From Mesostigma viride (Eukaryota > Streptophyta > Mesostigmatophyceae > Mesostigmatales > Mesostigmataceae): 62,000 nt of DNA. Every line of letters starts with the position of its first letter. Positions within the stretch are counted from its first letter, which is position 1. Position numbers and translations under genes: made by a program. A model generated the notes under the pieces. That model saw only the letters and a program-made list of their open reading frames with translations. It had not been told where the DNA came from and did not search any database. This document shows, piece after piece, positions 44,167 through 54,124 of this stretch. The DNA lies in assembly GCA_009746045.1 (NCBI GenBank), contig RPFO01000059.1, positions 1,743,716 to 1,805,715 on the forward strand, read 5' to 3'.

Positions 44167-44281
44167 TTATAATTTAATTTAATTTAATCCATTCCATCCC
44201 ATGTTCCCCTCCCACTGAGGACTTATGCTCACGTGACGCAGGCACGTGTCTATTAATTAATTAATTAATTCATTAGCATCA

Positions 44282-45413
44282 CAAACACAATGCAGTACAA
44301 CGCAGTGGGAAAAATGAGAGCCCTTCACAACATGGCGCAATGACATGAGCCCCATAAACGGGGCCATAGTGAGCTTGGAGGGTCAAAATGTTGAAAATAG
44401 GTGTTGTATTAACCCGTGTTTTTTTACAACGCGATACATCGCGTTGTACTGGGTTAGAACGCGATGTATCGCGTTGTAATCTGACACGTGGCAAGCCTAT
44501 TAAACATGCGATTTTTGGTCTGAAACTTTCAACACAGGTCAGAAACATCTCATAGAATTCAAGAAAAAATCCTGGTATTTTTGGTATTTTTTTGTGACAG
44601 CTGCAAACAAATATGTACCACTGAAATCAAGTATGTACCACTTGAAATATGTACCACTGAAATCAGCCATTTTCGCGGGACGAAGGTGAAGACGACGGCG
44701 ATGGCGGCAGGTAGATCTCGCCCGTTTCCGCGCGAATTTCAGTGGCTGTTGGGTGTCACGACCATGATGATGCGTTCAAAGGTTGATAATTAGGTTTCTA
44801 CGAGTTTGTTGAGGTACTGGGGCAAAGGAAACGTAGTTTCTTCCAGTTTCTTGCCCAACTTTCATGCGGAAACCCTGGAAACCGGCATACATATTATTAA
44901 GGTGAGGGTCCGGGCGCGAATTTTTTGGCGCCGAAAAAATTCGCGGTACCCGTCTGTAGCGTGAAAAAGTGGTGCACGGTGCGCGCACCCCTAGCGGAGC
45001 TGGCCATGGCGACGGCTTTCAGGCAAAACTAGACAAATATAACGAGCGGAATGCAGAGAAATTGCGAGAATCTTGAAGGCGATGAGTTTATGATATTATT
45101 TCATCGCTAAGTTTGTGCGCTTTGCAATGTCCATAATTTTATTGATGACCATCGCCGCGGGGGTCCAATCCGAAATTTTCGTCGCGAGGAATAAATAAGA
45201 ATGCACGCTGGCGGCGGTGATTGTCAGGTTTTATGGGCTTTACTTAGCGTCAAGGATGCGTTTGCATTGTCAATAGAGAATCCTAAAGAAATTCGCCGGG
45301 TTTTTGCAAGATTTCCGTCATTTTCGGTACTAAAGACACTGTCCAGGCTCGCCGGATGCGCGTCTCATCCTTCCATGGAAGGTTGGTCTTTCTTGCGCCA
45401 CTGGGCATATGAC
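44282..45413. other. No recognised gene
   Basis: Holds a pair of perfect hairpins (separate entry) and short frames without domains. Confidence 0.3.
44425..44475. repeat. Twin CGCGAT palindromes
   Basis: 44,425-44,448 has 11-bp arms TACAACGCGAT/ATCGCGTTGTA around AC; 44,458-44,475 has 8-bp arms AACGCGAT/ATCGCGTT around GT. The two share the same core and could also pair with each other. Confidence 0.85.
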
Positions 45414-45651
45414 TACCAAATCCGAAAGGCTTGCATCACTCCCCGGAAAGGAGAACTTTTGCGGATGACTGTAGGTGTAAGTTGGCGATGCCCTAGAATC
45501 CGGAGACGTCCGTCCTATAGTCAGCGAAAGTTGGTGCGAGAGGTCCCCAGTTCGATTCCGGTCGGATTCATTTGCAGATCGCGTTTTCCGCGTTTTCCGC
45601 GGACCGGAACTGAACGCAAATGGTTTTCACCTTTGCGAGTGCCAAATCAGA
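45414..45651 (+). mobile_element. tRNA-related SINE, copy 4
   Basis: 7-bp TSD ATATGAC (45,407-45,413 and 45,652-45,658). Within it, 45,496-45,569 can form a 7-bp acceptor-like stem GAATCCG/CGGATTC, just inside which lies AGTTCGATTCC, a close match to the pol III B box. The D and anticodon arms are not convincing. Confidence 0.85.
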
Positions 45652-46337
45652 ATATGACACTGCCGGTAATGGTACGATCCCGTGCTTAGCGTCCCCCTAT
45701 GAATGTTTCGCTTCTTTAAAGGGTTGTCAACGCAAGTTTTCGCCTTCTATCCGCGCAGTTAGCGCCAGGTAGCATGCCATTCCGTGATGCGCATCGCCAG
45801 ATTCCTGGCAGCTTTCAGTGATTTTATCTAGGTTGCATCGCTGGGACGTGTCAAATCATGAGCCGTGGCATGTTGGCAAGTTGTCAGGGATTTGTCGAGT
45901 GGTTTCTTGGAAGGAGTTTGGTAAAAACACTCGGTTTTGTATGAATATTGACGCAGCCTTTCTTAGCAGTGGTTTCAGTGTGCTTAGAGGCTCACAAGGT
46001 TGAGGTTGTTTCTTAGCAAACAATCGCGCTGAAAAGAAAAGCTATAGTGGGCGTTCTGAGGGGCATATTGCATGGGTGGAACTGCATGTAGGTAGGGGAT
46101 ACCGCTGTTTTCTTGGCCTCTCTCCCACTGAATTATGAGACAGCCCTGTCATATGCTAGCAAGGCAAAGTAACCATGGTAAGAAGCCCTGGCACGCAGCA
46201 TTTATGATTAATTGTATGCTTTCTCTGTGGACTGTCTGTTGTTCCCCTTGGTTGGGCAGTCAGTGGATATGGCTTTCTAGGGTCTATTTGCATTGGACAC
46301 CTTGGTTTTGGTATGATGATCACAGCATACGCCTAGA
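45652..46337. other. No recognised gene
   Basis: Short frames only. The site ATACGCCTAGA at its right end is the duplicated target of the next retroposon. Confidence 0.3.
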
Positions 46338-47334
46338 TGAAGATCACAGCATACCCCGACCTGGGCGGACATGCTTAAGCAGCACGCCACCTCCACCACC
46401 TCCGCCGTTGCCGCCCAGCTTAAGCAGCAGACGCTGGACCTCCGCGAGGAGGCCGAGCTCGCCAAGCGCAGCCTTAACGTCATAGTCAAGCACTTCGACC
46501 CGCTGCAGGACGAGACCTCCGAGACCCTTGCCCTGGCGTTTGAGAACAAAATCCTTGTCCCCATGGCTATCACTGGTAAGGGCAAGCCGCGGGGGGTGAC
46601 CCGCCTTCGGCCGCTCGCGGGGTAAGGCCGGCCCCTCCCCCTTGCTCCTCACCTTTGACACCATGGCGGATAAGATGGAGTTCCTCAAGTGTCGCAAGCG
46701 GCTTGGGGGGACCGCCTACACGCTGGACGACGACTTGACCTTGACGCAGCAACAACGGCGACGGGAGCTATGGCCGACCTACCTCCAGCTTCGGCAGACG
46801 GCGGGGCAGAGCCGGTCTACTGGAAGGGGGCGGACATCTACGTCGCCCACAAGCCCTGGCAGGCGACCCCTGCCGCCCCAGCCACCCCAGCCACCCCAGC
46901 CTAGGGAATATATAGCAGTAGTGTAGACTAGAAAGCCTTAGTGTCAACGTGGCCATGTATGCCTACGTGATGGGCCCACACCCGCCCTTACGATAGCCGT
47001 AGCGATTTCGAGTCATGCTTTGCCCATGCAGGGAGTTACTCTCTGCTGAGAGGCCATGTGTAACCCAGCTATAGCCTAGCCACATACCTTCCACCCCATA
47101 TGTCATGCAGGCCTTCTAGGCCCTCTCCTCAATTAGCCGCCTTGTGTGCCTGTGCTTGTTTAGGAGGCATGAACCATCATGGCGGTGCAGGTGCACCTTG
47201 TGCACCCAGAGCAGGTGATAGTTGTACATCCTACACCTGCATGTTGTCGCCCTGATTGTATCACAAACCCATAGATGCCCCTTTCTCAGGGCTATGTGTT
47301 ACATATGCTCCCCACGGAGCTATGATTTTAATTA
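46338..47334 (+). mobile_element. ORF1-only retroposon (family A), 5'-truncated
   Basis: 11-bp TSD ATACGCCTAGA (46,327-46,337 and 47,335-47,345). It carries the ORF1 C-terminal half (TWADMLKQHATSTTSAVAAQ onward) with a frameshift near 46,620, the same 3' UTR as 21.0-21.4 kb, the hairpin and a TTAATTAA-type tail. Its first bases repeat the flank (GATCACAGCATAC on both sides of the left TSD), suggesting a template jump at 5' joining. Confidence 0.88.
47302..47324 (+). other. Retroposon 3' hairpin (family A)
   Basis: CATA/TATG stem, bulged T, GCTCC/GGAGC stem, loop CCAC. Confidence 0.8.
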
Positions 47335-47472
47335 ATACGCCTAGAATTTGCTTCAGAAGTGCTGGCTAGACATGTACAGCTACCTGCCTTGTTGCTGTGC
47401 ACACACCCATGTGAGGTTGCCCGTGCCAAGGTAAGGCAAGGGCACATGAGGTGCCCAGCCACCTCCTTGTAC

Positions 47473-47695
47473 TTCTGATTTGGCACGCCGCAAAGGTGAA
47501 AACCATTTGCGTTCAGTGCCGGTCCGCGGAAAACGCGATCTGCAAATGAATCCAGGCCGGAATCGAACTGGGGACCTCTCGCACCAACTTTTGCTGACTA
47601 TAGGACGGACGTCTCCGGATCCTAGGGCATCGCCAACTGACACCTACAGTCATCCGCAAAAGTTCTCCTTTCCGGGGAGTGATGCAAGCCTTTCT
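47473..47695 (-). mobile_element. tRNA-related SINE, copy 5
   Basis: 9-bp TSD TCCTTGTAC (47,464-47,472 and 47,696-47,704). On the minus strand it has the B-box-like motif and the constant 3' end CAAATCAGAA. Confidence 0.88.
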
Positions 47696-48340
47696 TCCTT
47701 GTACGTTGTGCTCGAATTGGGCATGGTCTGGAGCCATTTGGATGGCATAGAAAGTGTTAGTGTGCCTTAATACTCATGCCTTCCTTAGCGGCTGCACAGG
47801 TGGCCAACTGCCAAACGCTATAACTTCCACGTTTGTAGTCAGAATGAGCTCAAACTTTGTGGGATTGTGTATGCCTATGTTTAGTATTAACTCGTCGTCT
47901 GTCCCAACTCAGTCAGTCCTCACAGGAGGACTGAGTTGACAATTTTCAACCGCGTGTAGCGACTAGGTGGGGGGTCCATCCCAAATGTTTTGATGTGGAT
48001 CGGGGGTGTACTAGATGTCATTTTGTTGGCAAAAATACTGCATATGTGAAAACTTGACCCGAACACATGAAAATTACACGGACGTTGGGCACCCCTCGCG
48101 AATTTGCATTTTTCGGGATAAGAACGAGTGGGAAAAATTCAATCAAATCCTGGTGCATGAAGAAAAAATATAGGCATGTAAACAATATAGTTCTTGAAAC
48201 GTGGCAAAAAACTGGGCTCAATTTGGCCACTGCAACTGCCTGAAACAATTAAAAAACTCTCAGTCCTCAGGAGAGGAATGGGGCTTTTGCTAACTTTGCT
48301 AGCATGTAAGTGCGGTCATACTACACAATACCGTGGCCAC

Positions 48341-49726
48341 CAGTGCTTCTGCTAAGGGTTTTTGTCATTCGTCAACTTGTTGACTATTTGCCTCGGCACT
48401 TCGTCAAATGGTTGACTATTTGCCTCAACAATTCGTCAAACTGGTTGACTATTTGCCTTGGCGCTTCGTCAACCCTGGGGGGGGGGGGGAGGAGGAAGCT
48501 TTATTTCTTCATAATTAACTTAAGGTCGCTCACACCTCACACACGCATGTAATGCATGTGGATAAAACATAATATCACATAGTGGTTGTTGACAACTGCA
48601 TAAACTACAGAATAATTACTAGTATCGTTCACAGCTAGGCCTGAGTCAAGTGTGCACAGCACGAGGCCATTAAACAACCATTACATCCTCCTCGCTGCTA
48701 TCAACAGGCACTACTGGCACAGTTTTGTCCGAGCTTGGCCCTGCACCCTGCGCGCTGCGCGCGCCTGTCCACTGGTTGTACTCCTGTCTCTGCCTTTTCG
48801 CTGCTGGCTTTCTCTTGCCCTTCTTCTTCCCCTTCTTCTCCCCTGGCTCAGAGCTGCCGTCATCATCGGCCTTGCTCCTTTCTGTCTGGGCCCCCTCCTC
48901 GCCAGATTCCTCCTCGCCAGATTCCTCCTCGCCAGAGTTTGAGGCGCTGTCAGATGATGCTGACTGGCCGCCACATTCCTCTTCCTGTGCATTAGACCCA
49001 TCCTCTTCCTCACGCTCTACTCTCTTGCGTTTTTCGCGACCCTCCTTTTCATCTAAACTGCGGCCTAGGTCGACGATATTTTCCGTTTCTACAATTTCTC
49101 CAGCTTGCTTCTTAAACAGAGCATCTAAGGTGCTAGTCTTGAAACCTGCCAACCCGTTTTTCCTTCGACATTCTCTAGCTCATGCAACACTACCTAAACA
49201 TCGCCGCCGCCATTATCGAAACAATTTCGCATGCAATATTTTATCGCACATGAAGTCGCCAGACGGCCTGAGGTCGTCACGTAATTAATACCATGATTGC
49301 CCACCAAACACCAGGGTGATTACAGGTAATAATTTTTTCATGCCCTGGTCGCCTCAAGTCCTGCCTTGCTCGTCTTCAGTTTTGGTACCCGAGCATTGTC
49401 CTGAACCGTACTGACGTACTGTCTTTCCAAACCAACTCCAACTGCAGCGTACCTATAGGATTCAGATGGTACGGGCTGTCAGACGGCCTGACGCCGCGCC
49501 GCTGGACCTTAGGTCTGGCCTTCAGGACTTGGGTGGTTGACGAATACCCTAAACATTTCGTCAAACCAGTTGACGAACTTCGGAACATATTCGTCAATTG
49601 GTTGACGAATTGCCGAGTTGGTTGACGAATGTGGTTGACGAATTGCCCGAAATGGTTGACTATTTTACTACTATTTTCAAAATTCGTCAACCGGTTGACG
49701 AAATAGTCCCGTTAGCAGAAGCACTG
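48341..49726. mobile_element. hAT-like non-autonomous element with an 8-bp TSD
   Basis: Termini CAGTGCTTCTGCTAA in inverted orientation, with exact flanking octamers GTGGCCAC at 48,333-48,340 and 49,727-49,734. An 8-bp TSD and CAGTG...CACTG ends are the hAT signature. The octamer is itself a palindrome, so a longer TIR without TSD would look the same. Subterminal zones (48,368-48,475 and 49,538-49,703) are packed with GTTGACGAA/TTCGTCAAC words in both orientations, consistent with transposase binding sites. The interior carries one coding-like frame but no hAT transposase. Confidence 0.75.
48670..49179 (-). CDS. Coding-like frame carried in the hAT-like element, no start codon
   Basis: About 170 codons open to a stop at 48,670, with an in-frame stop at 49,182-49,180 and no ATG at its beginning, as expected of a 3' exon. 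It reads KNGLAGFKTSTLDALFKKQ, then a charged stretch (EKEGREKRKRVEREEEDG), three EEESGEE-type acidic repeats, a basic KKGKKKGKRKPAAKRQRQ cluster fit for nuclear import, and an acidic end SSEEDVMVV. STLDALFKK is loosely like a PCNA-binding box but lacks its Gln. Likely a nuclear protein or a captured host exon. No family recognised. Confidence 0.4.
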   Translation of the reverse strand, partial: ARECRRKNGLAGFKTSTLDALFKKQAGEIVETENIVDLGRSLDEKEGREKRKRVEREEEDGSNAQEEECGGQSASSDSASNSGEEESGEEESGEEGAQTERSKADDDGSSEPGEKKGKKKGKRKPAAKRQRQEYNQWTGARSAQGAGPSSDKTVPVVPVDSSEEDVMVV

Positions 49727-51146
49727 GTGGCCACCAACCATCCCAATCAACTCATTTCCCTTCAAGCATTACAGGACAACACACTTGCATCATCATACTT
49801 CAGGTATATCATACCTTATCATGTAGTGAGAGCCTATGCATGCATGTAGGGAATGGGCTTGGATACCTACCAACAAAGGGTTATGTTATAAGTGTCAACC
49901 ACCAATATAATGGGTAGGTTAAGCATATTTCCATTGTTTCTAACAACAATAGGTATGGCTATAACTGTTTTGCGTTGCCATGATGTGGCCAACATAGTTG
50001 CTGGCACATGATGGCAGTGGTTTGTCACCAAGACTTTTCACTCACCCGTAAAAGCTTGAATGCACCCTTGACGCAGCCCGTGGCCACACAATCATGCAGT
50101 ATGAACGTAGCAAGAGAATAACTAACATCTGCGAAGGTGTTTAAACCTGCACAGCTCCTAAAACCATGCACAACTACACTGGGTTAAGGCAAATGCCTGC
50201 TAACATCATCTGAAAAGGGGGTTTTAGAGAGGGGCAGGCAACGGTCAAGAAAGAGCATCAAGACTTGAACCTGACAACGCCTCGCAAGCTTAAACTCATG
50301 TACGAACATCAAGAAACGAAGAGGCAACGATTATCCGGCTTTACCTGGCACGGCTGGCGTTACCTTGGCCCAGGCGGTGCCCGCAAAAGTGGCACTTTGC
50401 GGCACATAGACCATGACGTGACAGAATGGTCGAAATCATCAAATCTATACTGTCACTCAATTTATTCTAATACAATGCATGTTAAAATGTAGAAAGAAAC
50501 CTATCAGCCATTGAAATTGCGCCGGAAAGCAAGCGCAGTCATCAATTCCGTCGACCTGCCTTATCGCAGTTTTTTCCAGCAAGAACAGTGCCGACACCGG
50601 GTAAATCGCATCCCCGCGAGCTAAAAATTGATTTTTATCATCTCTAGGGCATGTTAAATCTATTTCCTGAGTTTGGACAGCTAACTCGTCCGCAAACGTA
50701 AACTGCATGCATGGGCGCGAGCCGCCATGGCTAGGTCGTGCATTTCCGGAACTCGCGTTTCACGTGGAAAAGTACCCTTACCACCTGTACTTTGACCGTA
50801 CATTTAGCCGCTCATACCAAATCCAAAAAAATCCCAAAAATATGTCCAAGAAAGATCTTTTCACGTAGTATTTGAATAAATTTTGAGAGAATTTTTTTGA
50901 CAAACACTCTGACCGGGGTGAATTTTCTAAGAAACCCCAAAACTCGGTCCTCTAGAGAGGACTGAGTTCAACTCAGTCCTCTGTAGAGGACCAGGGACAG
51001 ACGACGAGTTAATTGTGTATATCTCCCCAGGGTCGAATTGTGTGTCTATGATTTGTTTTATTTTTTTCAGCCCAAAAAAGTACCTCTTTTGGGGGTAAAT
51101 TAATAACTGATGAAATACTCACCATTTTGGGGTGCCAATTAGGTGG

Positions 51147-51811
51147 CGTTCCTTATATAAATGCCGCAAGAAGCTCTCGGAGACTCGCTTCACGCTGGAC
51201 GACGACTTGACCCTGGCCCAGCAACAGCGGCGACGCGAGCTATGGCCGACCTACCTTCAGCTCCGGCAGAGCGCAAGGGGGAAGCCGGTATACTGGAGGG
51301 GGGCGGTCATCCACGTTGACCACAAGCCCTGGCAGCCCCCTCCTGCCACCTCAGACTAGGAATATACATACCAGTAGTGTAGATTAGTCAGGCTTAGCCT
51401 AGCATGTGGCCCACGCGCATGTGCGCCCACAATGGCCCCCATGGATGTTGCCTTTAGAATTTAGCCAAGCCATGCCTATAATGGGACCCCCATGGATGTT
51501 GCATCAAGCATTTAGCCATGATATGCCATGCAGAGAGATGCTCTCTGTCGAGAAGCCATGCCCTAGCCCTTGTATAGCCATGATGATCTTCCTCCCCCGT
51601 GCCAGGATCCCCTTCGCTGGGTTGAACCTGAGACAGCATGGCGGTGCAGGTGCCCTTGCGGCACCTAGAGCAAGTGTTGCTTACATTCCTACCCTTGCAT
51701 GAAGTAGCCTAGGATGTATTTAAAGCCATATGCCCCTTCTCAGGGATATGTGCTACATTGACTCCCAACGGAGTGATGTTGATAATTAATTAATTAATTA
51801 ATTAATTAATT
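51147..51811 (+). mobile_element. ORF1-type retroposon (family B), 5'-truncated
   Basis: Flanked by AATTAGGTGG (51,137-51,146 and 51,812-51,821; part of the right copy merges with the tail). It holds the ORF1 C-terminus from KCRKKLSETRFTLDDDLTLA to the stop at 51,357, then 3' UTR, hairpin and a long (AATT)n tail. Confidence 0.88.
51756..51778 (+). other. Retroposon 3' hairpin (family B)
   Basis: CATT/GATG stem (one T-G pair), bulged G, ACTCC/GGAGT stem, loop CAAC. Confidence 0.8.
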
Positions 51812-52072
51812 AATTAGGTGGAAAATTTGCAAACTGGGGCAACTAAATGGGAATATATTGAAACATGCAAAAAGATGCCCCCATAGTCGTAGGCAGAATG
51901 TGCCATAAATAGCGTCTTTTGCTATTTTTAGTACAATACGAGCGTGTAACTGTGCATACCACCCTCAACAAGTGGTGGGATGGACCCCCATACATCCTAT
52001 TTACATGCCAAAATCATCTCTTGGGTCCCCCCAGGTCAACAGTACATGTTATTCCATGGTGTGGTTTGAGGG

Positions 52073-52504
52073 TAGATACATCAGATAGACTAGCTGGCAC
52101 CAAGCCCGCCCAGCCTGGGCGATATGTCCTCACCTGGCATGCCCCCGGCCGCGCGCGGCAGGGCCGCCACCCGTGGACTTTTCGTGATAGACTCGGCATG
52201 GACATGTGCTACACTAGACGTGACGGGCTCACCCCCGGGCAGCCTCCTGGTTTGTCTGTAATATGGAGGCAGATGGTGCGCAAGGATAGATGGCAAGTAG
52301 TGATGAAGGAGACCACCCCCAAGCCTGTGGGGGCTCCGCGTGTGACCAAGTATGGCATTCATCGCGATTCGGGCCGCGGTGCCCACACCCCTGTAACTAG
52401 GACCTAGATAGCTTATACCATCCATTCCATCCCATGTTCCCCTCCCACTGAGGACTTATGCTCACGTGACGCAGTCACGTGTCTATTAATAATTAATTAA
52501 TTAA
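52073..52504 (+). mobile_element. Family E LINE, 3' end only
   Basis: 11-bp TSD TGGTTTGAGGG (52,062-52,072 and 52,505-52,515). It codes the last ~110 residues of ORF2 (PGRYVLTWHAPG...RKDRWQVVMKETTPKPVGAP, stop at 52,405), parallel to the family C tail (GRHVILTWPGP...DKTRWKKIV). Then come the 3' UTR, a hairpin CACGTGAC-GCA-GTCACGTG (52,463-52,481) and an (AATT)n tail. Confidence 0.88.
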
Positions 52505-52515
52505 TGGTTTGAGGG

Positions 52516-54124
52516 GGGCACCATACCCTCACCTTAAGGCAGGACTCCGGCGGGTCTGCTGTGGCACCATGCTTGGTATTTCCATGGTGTTTCGACTTCT
52601 TAACACATGTTTATTCATTCCGAACGCCCGGACTCTCGGCTAAACCAAGATTTGTGCAGACTTTTATTGGGTAGCTCCGGGCATGATGGTGCCTGCAAAT
52701 AGCGTAAGGCGTGACCGTGGCTATTGCTACGGTATGCTGTATTTTCCTGGCAATGGCCTCTGCCACCGGCTCAATAGTGCTTGCAGGCGTAAGTATATCG
52801 TGTTTCTACCTAGTTTCTGCCAGTTGTCCACTTATTTCTACCGACCTCTGCCCAGCCTCTCTAAGACCGCCATCCTACTCGACATTGCTTGCATGTCAGC
52901 CATAGCAGGTTGCAGTTTGTAACGACTAAAAATGATCATCTGCATCATCCATAGTCCAAACATGAAAGATCTTTTACCTGGGTTGCTTTCTTGAGTTACA
53001 GATCTTCAAGTATCCGAGCAACGTTGAGATGAAAATTCCACAGCACGTGATTTAGGGAATCACACCCCTTGTAGACACAAAGACAAGCTTGTGTATAGAC
53101 GACCTCTGTGGAACTGAAGGTAGTCTCACATCAATCCGACGCCGCGCCAAAGTGTCCACGGTAATTCCCGGGAAAAAACGACTGAAATTTGCGCGCGGTG
53201 CATGTTGAGTGCAAATTTCATGGCGTCGAAGGCTATGGTGCGTGAAAATTTATTGTGCACGGATTACGAAGCCATTTCGCCCCAGATTTCGCTTGTTCGA
53301 TCGGCATTGACGTAAGAAAGTTTATTCTGCAAAAAAAAAGGCGGCAGACTGTTATTTATTCATTGGATACGAGGGGAAACACGCAGCTGGCCAGTTTCTC
53401 ACGGCTCGAGCGCACCGACCCGTGCGTCTTCAAGGTAACCTCTAGAGTAGATAAAGACGCTTGCAACGTATCCCCACACTTTGTAACGATTCCTAACATC
53501 ATTTCGAAGAAGTTGAGTGTTTGTTTTCCCTTAATTTTGCGTTTCCATGTTGCACGCAATTTTTCCGAAAAAGTCAGAATTATAGGAGCGCTGACAGGGG
53601 CAACCATGCATGTCGTGGATTTATTCGCTTTTACGCCATTTCTTGCAGATTTATGACTTCCCTTGGGGGGTAAACATTGTCCGCTGCATGTACTGCGGGC
53701 GGGGCTAGCTGGCGATGTCTTAGGTGTGCCCGGGGTACGGGAGAACCAACAGCTACTGGTTTCTATCGTTGTAACCCGCTTTTTTATCGTCATTAACCGG
53801 CGTATTCTAGTGGTTTAAGCGTCCGGCGACGGGCGAAAAGAACTCTTACCCTGCCGCCATCGCCTGAGGAGGCATTGCGACAAGGACTGGGGCGGGCGGG
53901 CAAAATAAAACGCGACAGTGCCCGCACCCGCCGGCGCACCCCGGCGAACAAGACAAAGCGCACCGTTACCCCCCTGGGCCCATCGCTGCCGTCGCCGGGC
54001 GGCACGTTGGGGAGGCGGCTCCTTCTCCCTTTTCTGGTGTCTGTTGCATCATTTTGAACCCCTGACCAACGGAGGCATGTTAATGAACGAGTGGATGCAT
54101 GCATGAATGAACGGATGCATGAAT
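52516..54124. other. No recognised gene
   Basis: A plus-strand frame from 53,255 to 53,656 (RGNTQLASFSRLERTDPCVF followed by AAGGTAACC, a possible donor) has no known domain. GC-rich frames at 53.8-54.06 kb run into the G-rich array. Confidence 0.3.

Larger units (their letters stand above)
41915..44186 (+). mobile_element. Family C LINE, 5'-truncated, nested
   Basis: 9-bp TSD ATCCATTCC (41,906-41,914 and 44,187-44,195) inside the family E copy. It has a 2.27-kb body with RT, short 3' UTR, hairpin at 44,144-44,166 and an (AATTT)n tail. Confidence 0.9.
41745..44268 (+). mobile_element. Family E LINE 3' end, split by a nested LINE
   Basis: Outer 13-bp TSD TTCATTAGCATCA (41,732-41,744 and 44,269-44,281). 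Element sequence is 41,745-41,914 plus 44,196-44,268. It matches 52.26-52.5 kb: the end of an ORF2 protein, then CTCCCACTGAGGAC, a CACGTG hairpin and an (AATT)n tail. Confidence 0.9.
47891..51008. mobile_element. TTAA-flanked inverted-repeat element, 3.1 kb
   Basis: Inverted termini CTCGTCGTCTGTCCC at 47,891-47,905 and 50,994-51,008, each bordered outside by TTAA and one further matching base. Immediately inside both ends are GTCCTC/GAGGAC hairpins joined to AACTCAG/CTGAGTT. TTAA is the target duplicated by piggyBac and Kolobok elements. No transposase frame is visible and a hAT-like element sits inside. Non-autonomous at best; superfamily uncertain because the termini do not start with CCC. 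Confidence 0.55.

Noticed and set aside
45496-45569. A functional tRNA gene
   Set aside because: Only the acceptor-like stem and B box are convincing; T, D and anticodon stems have mismatches and no anticodon can be assigned.
48670-49179. PCNA-binding (PIP) box in STLDALFKK
   Set aside because: The conserved Gln and the aromatic pair are missing; resemblance is superficial.
52711-52905. Hydrophobic frame resembling a signal peptide
   Set aside because: It begins with GTG, not ATG, and no continuing coding exon was found.
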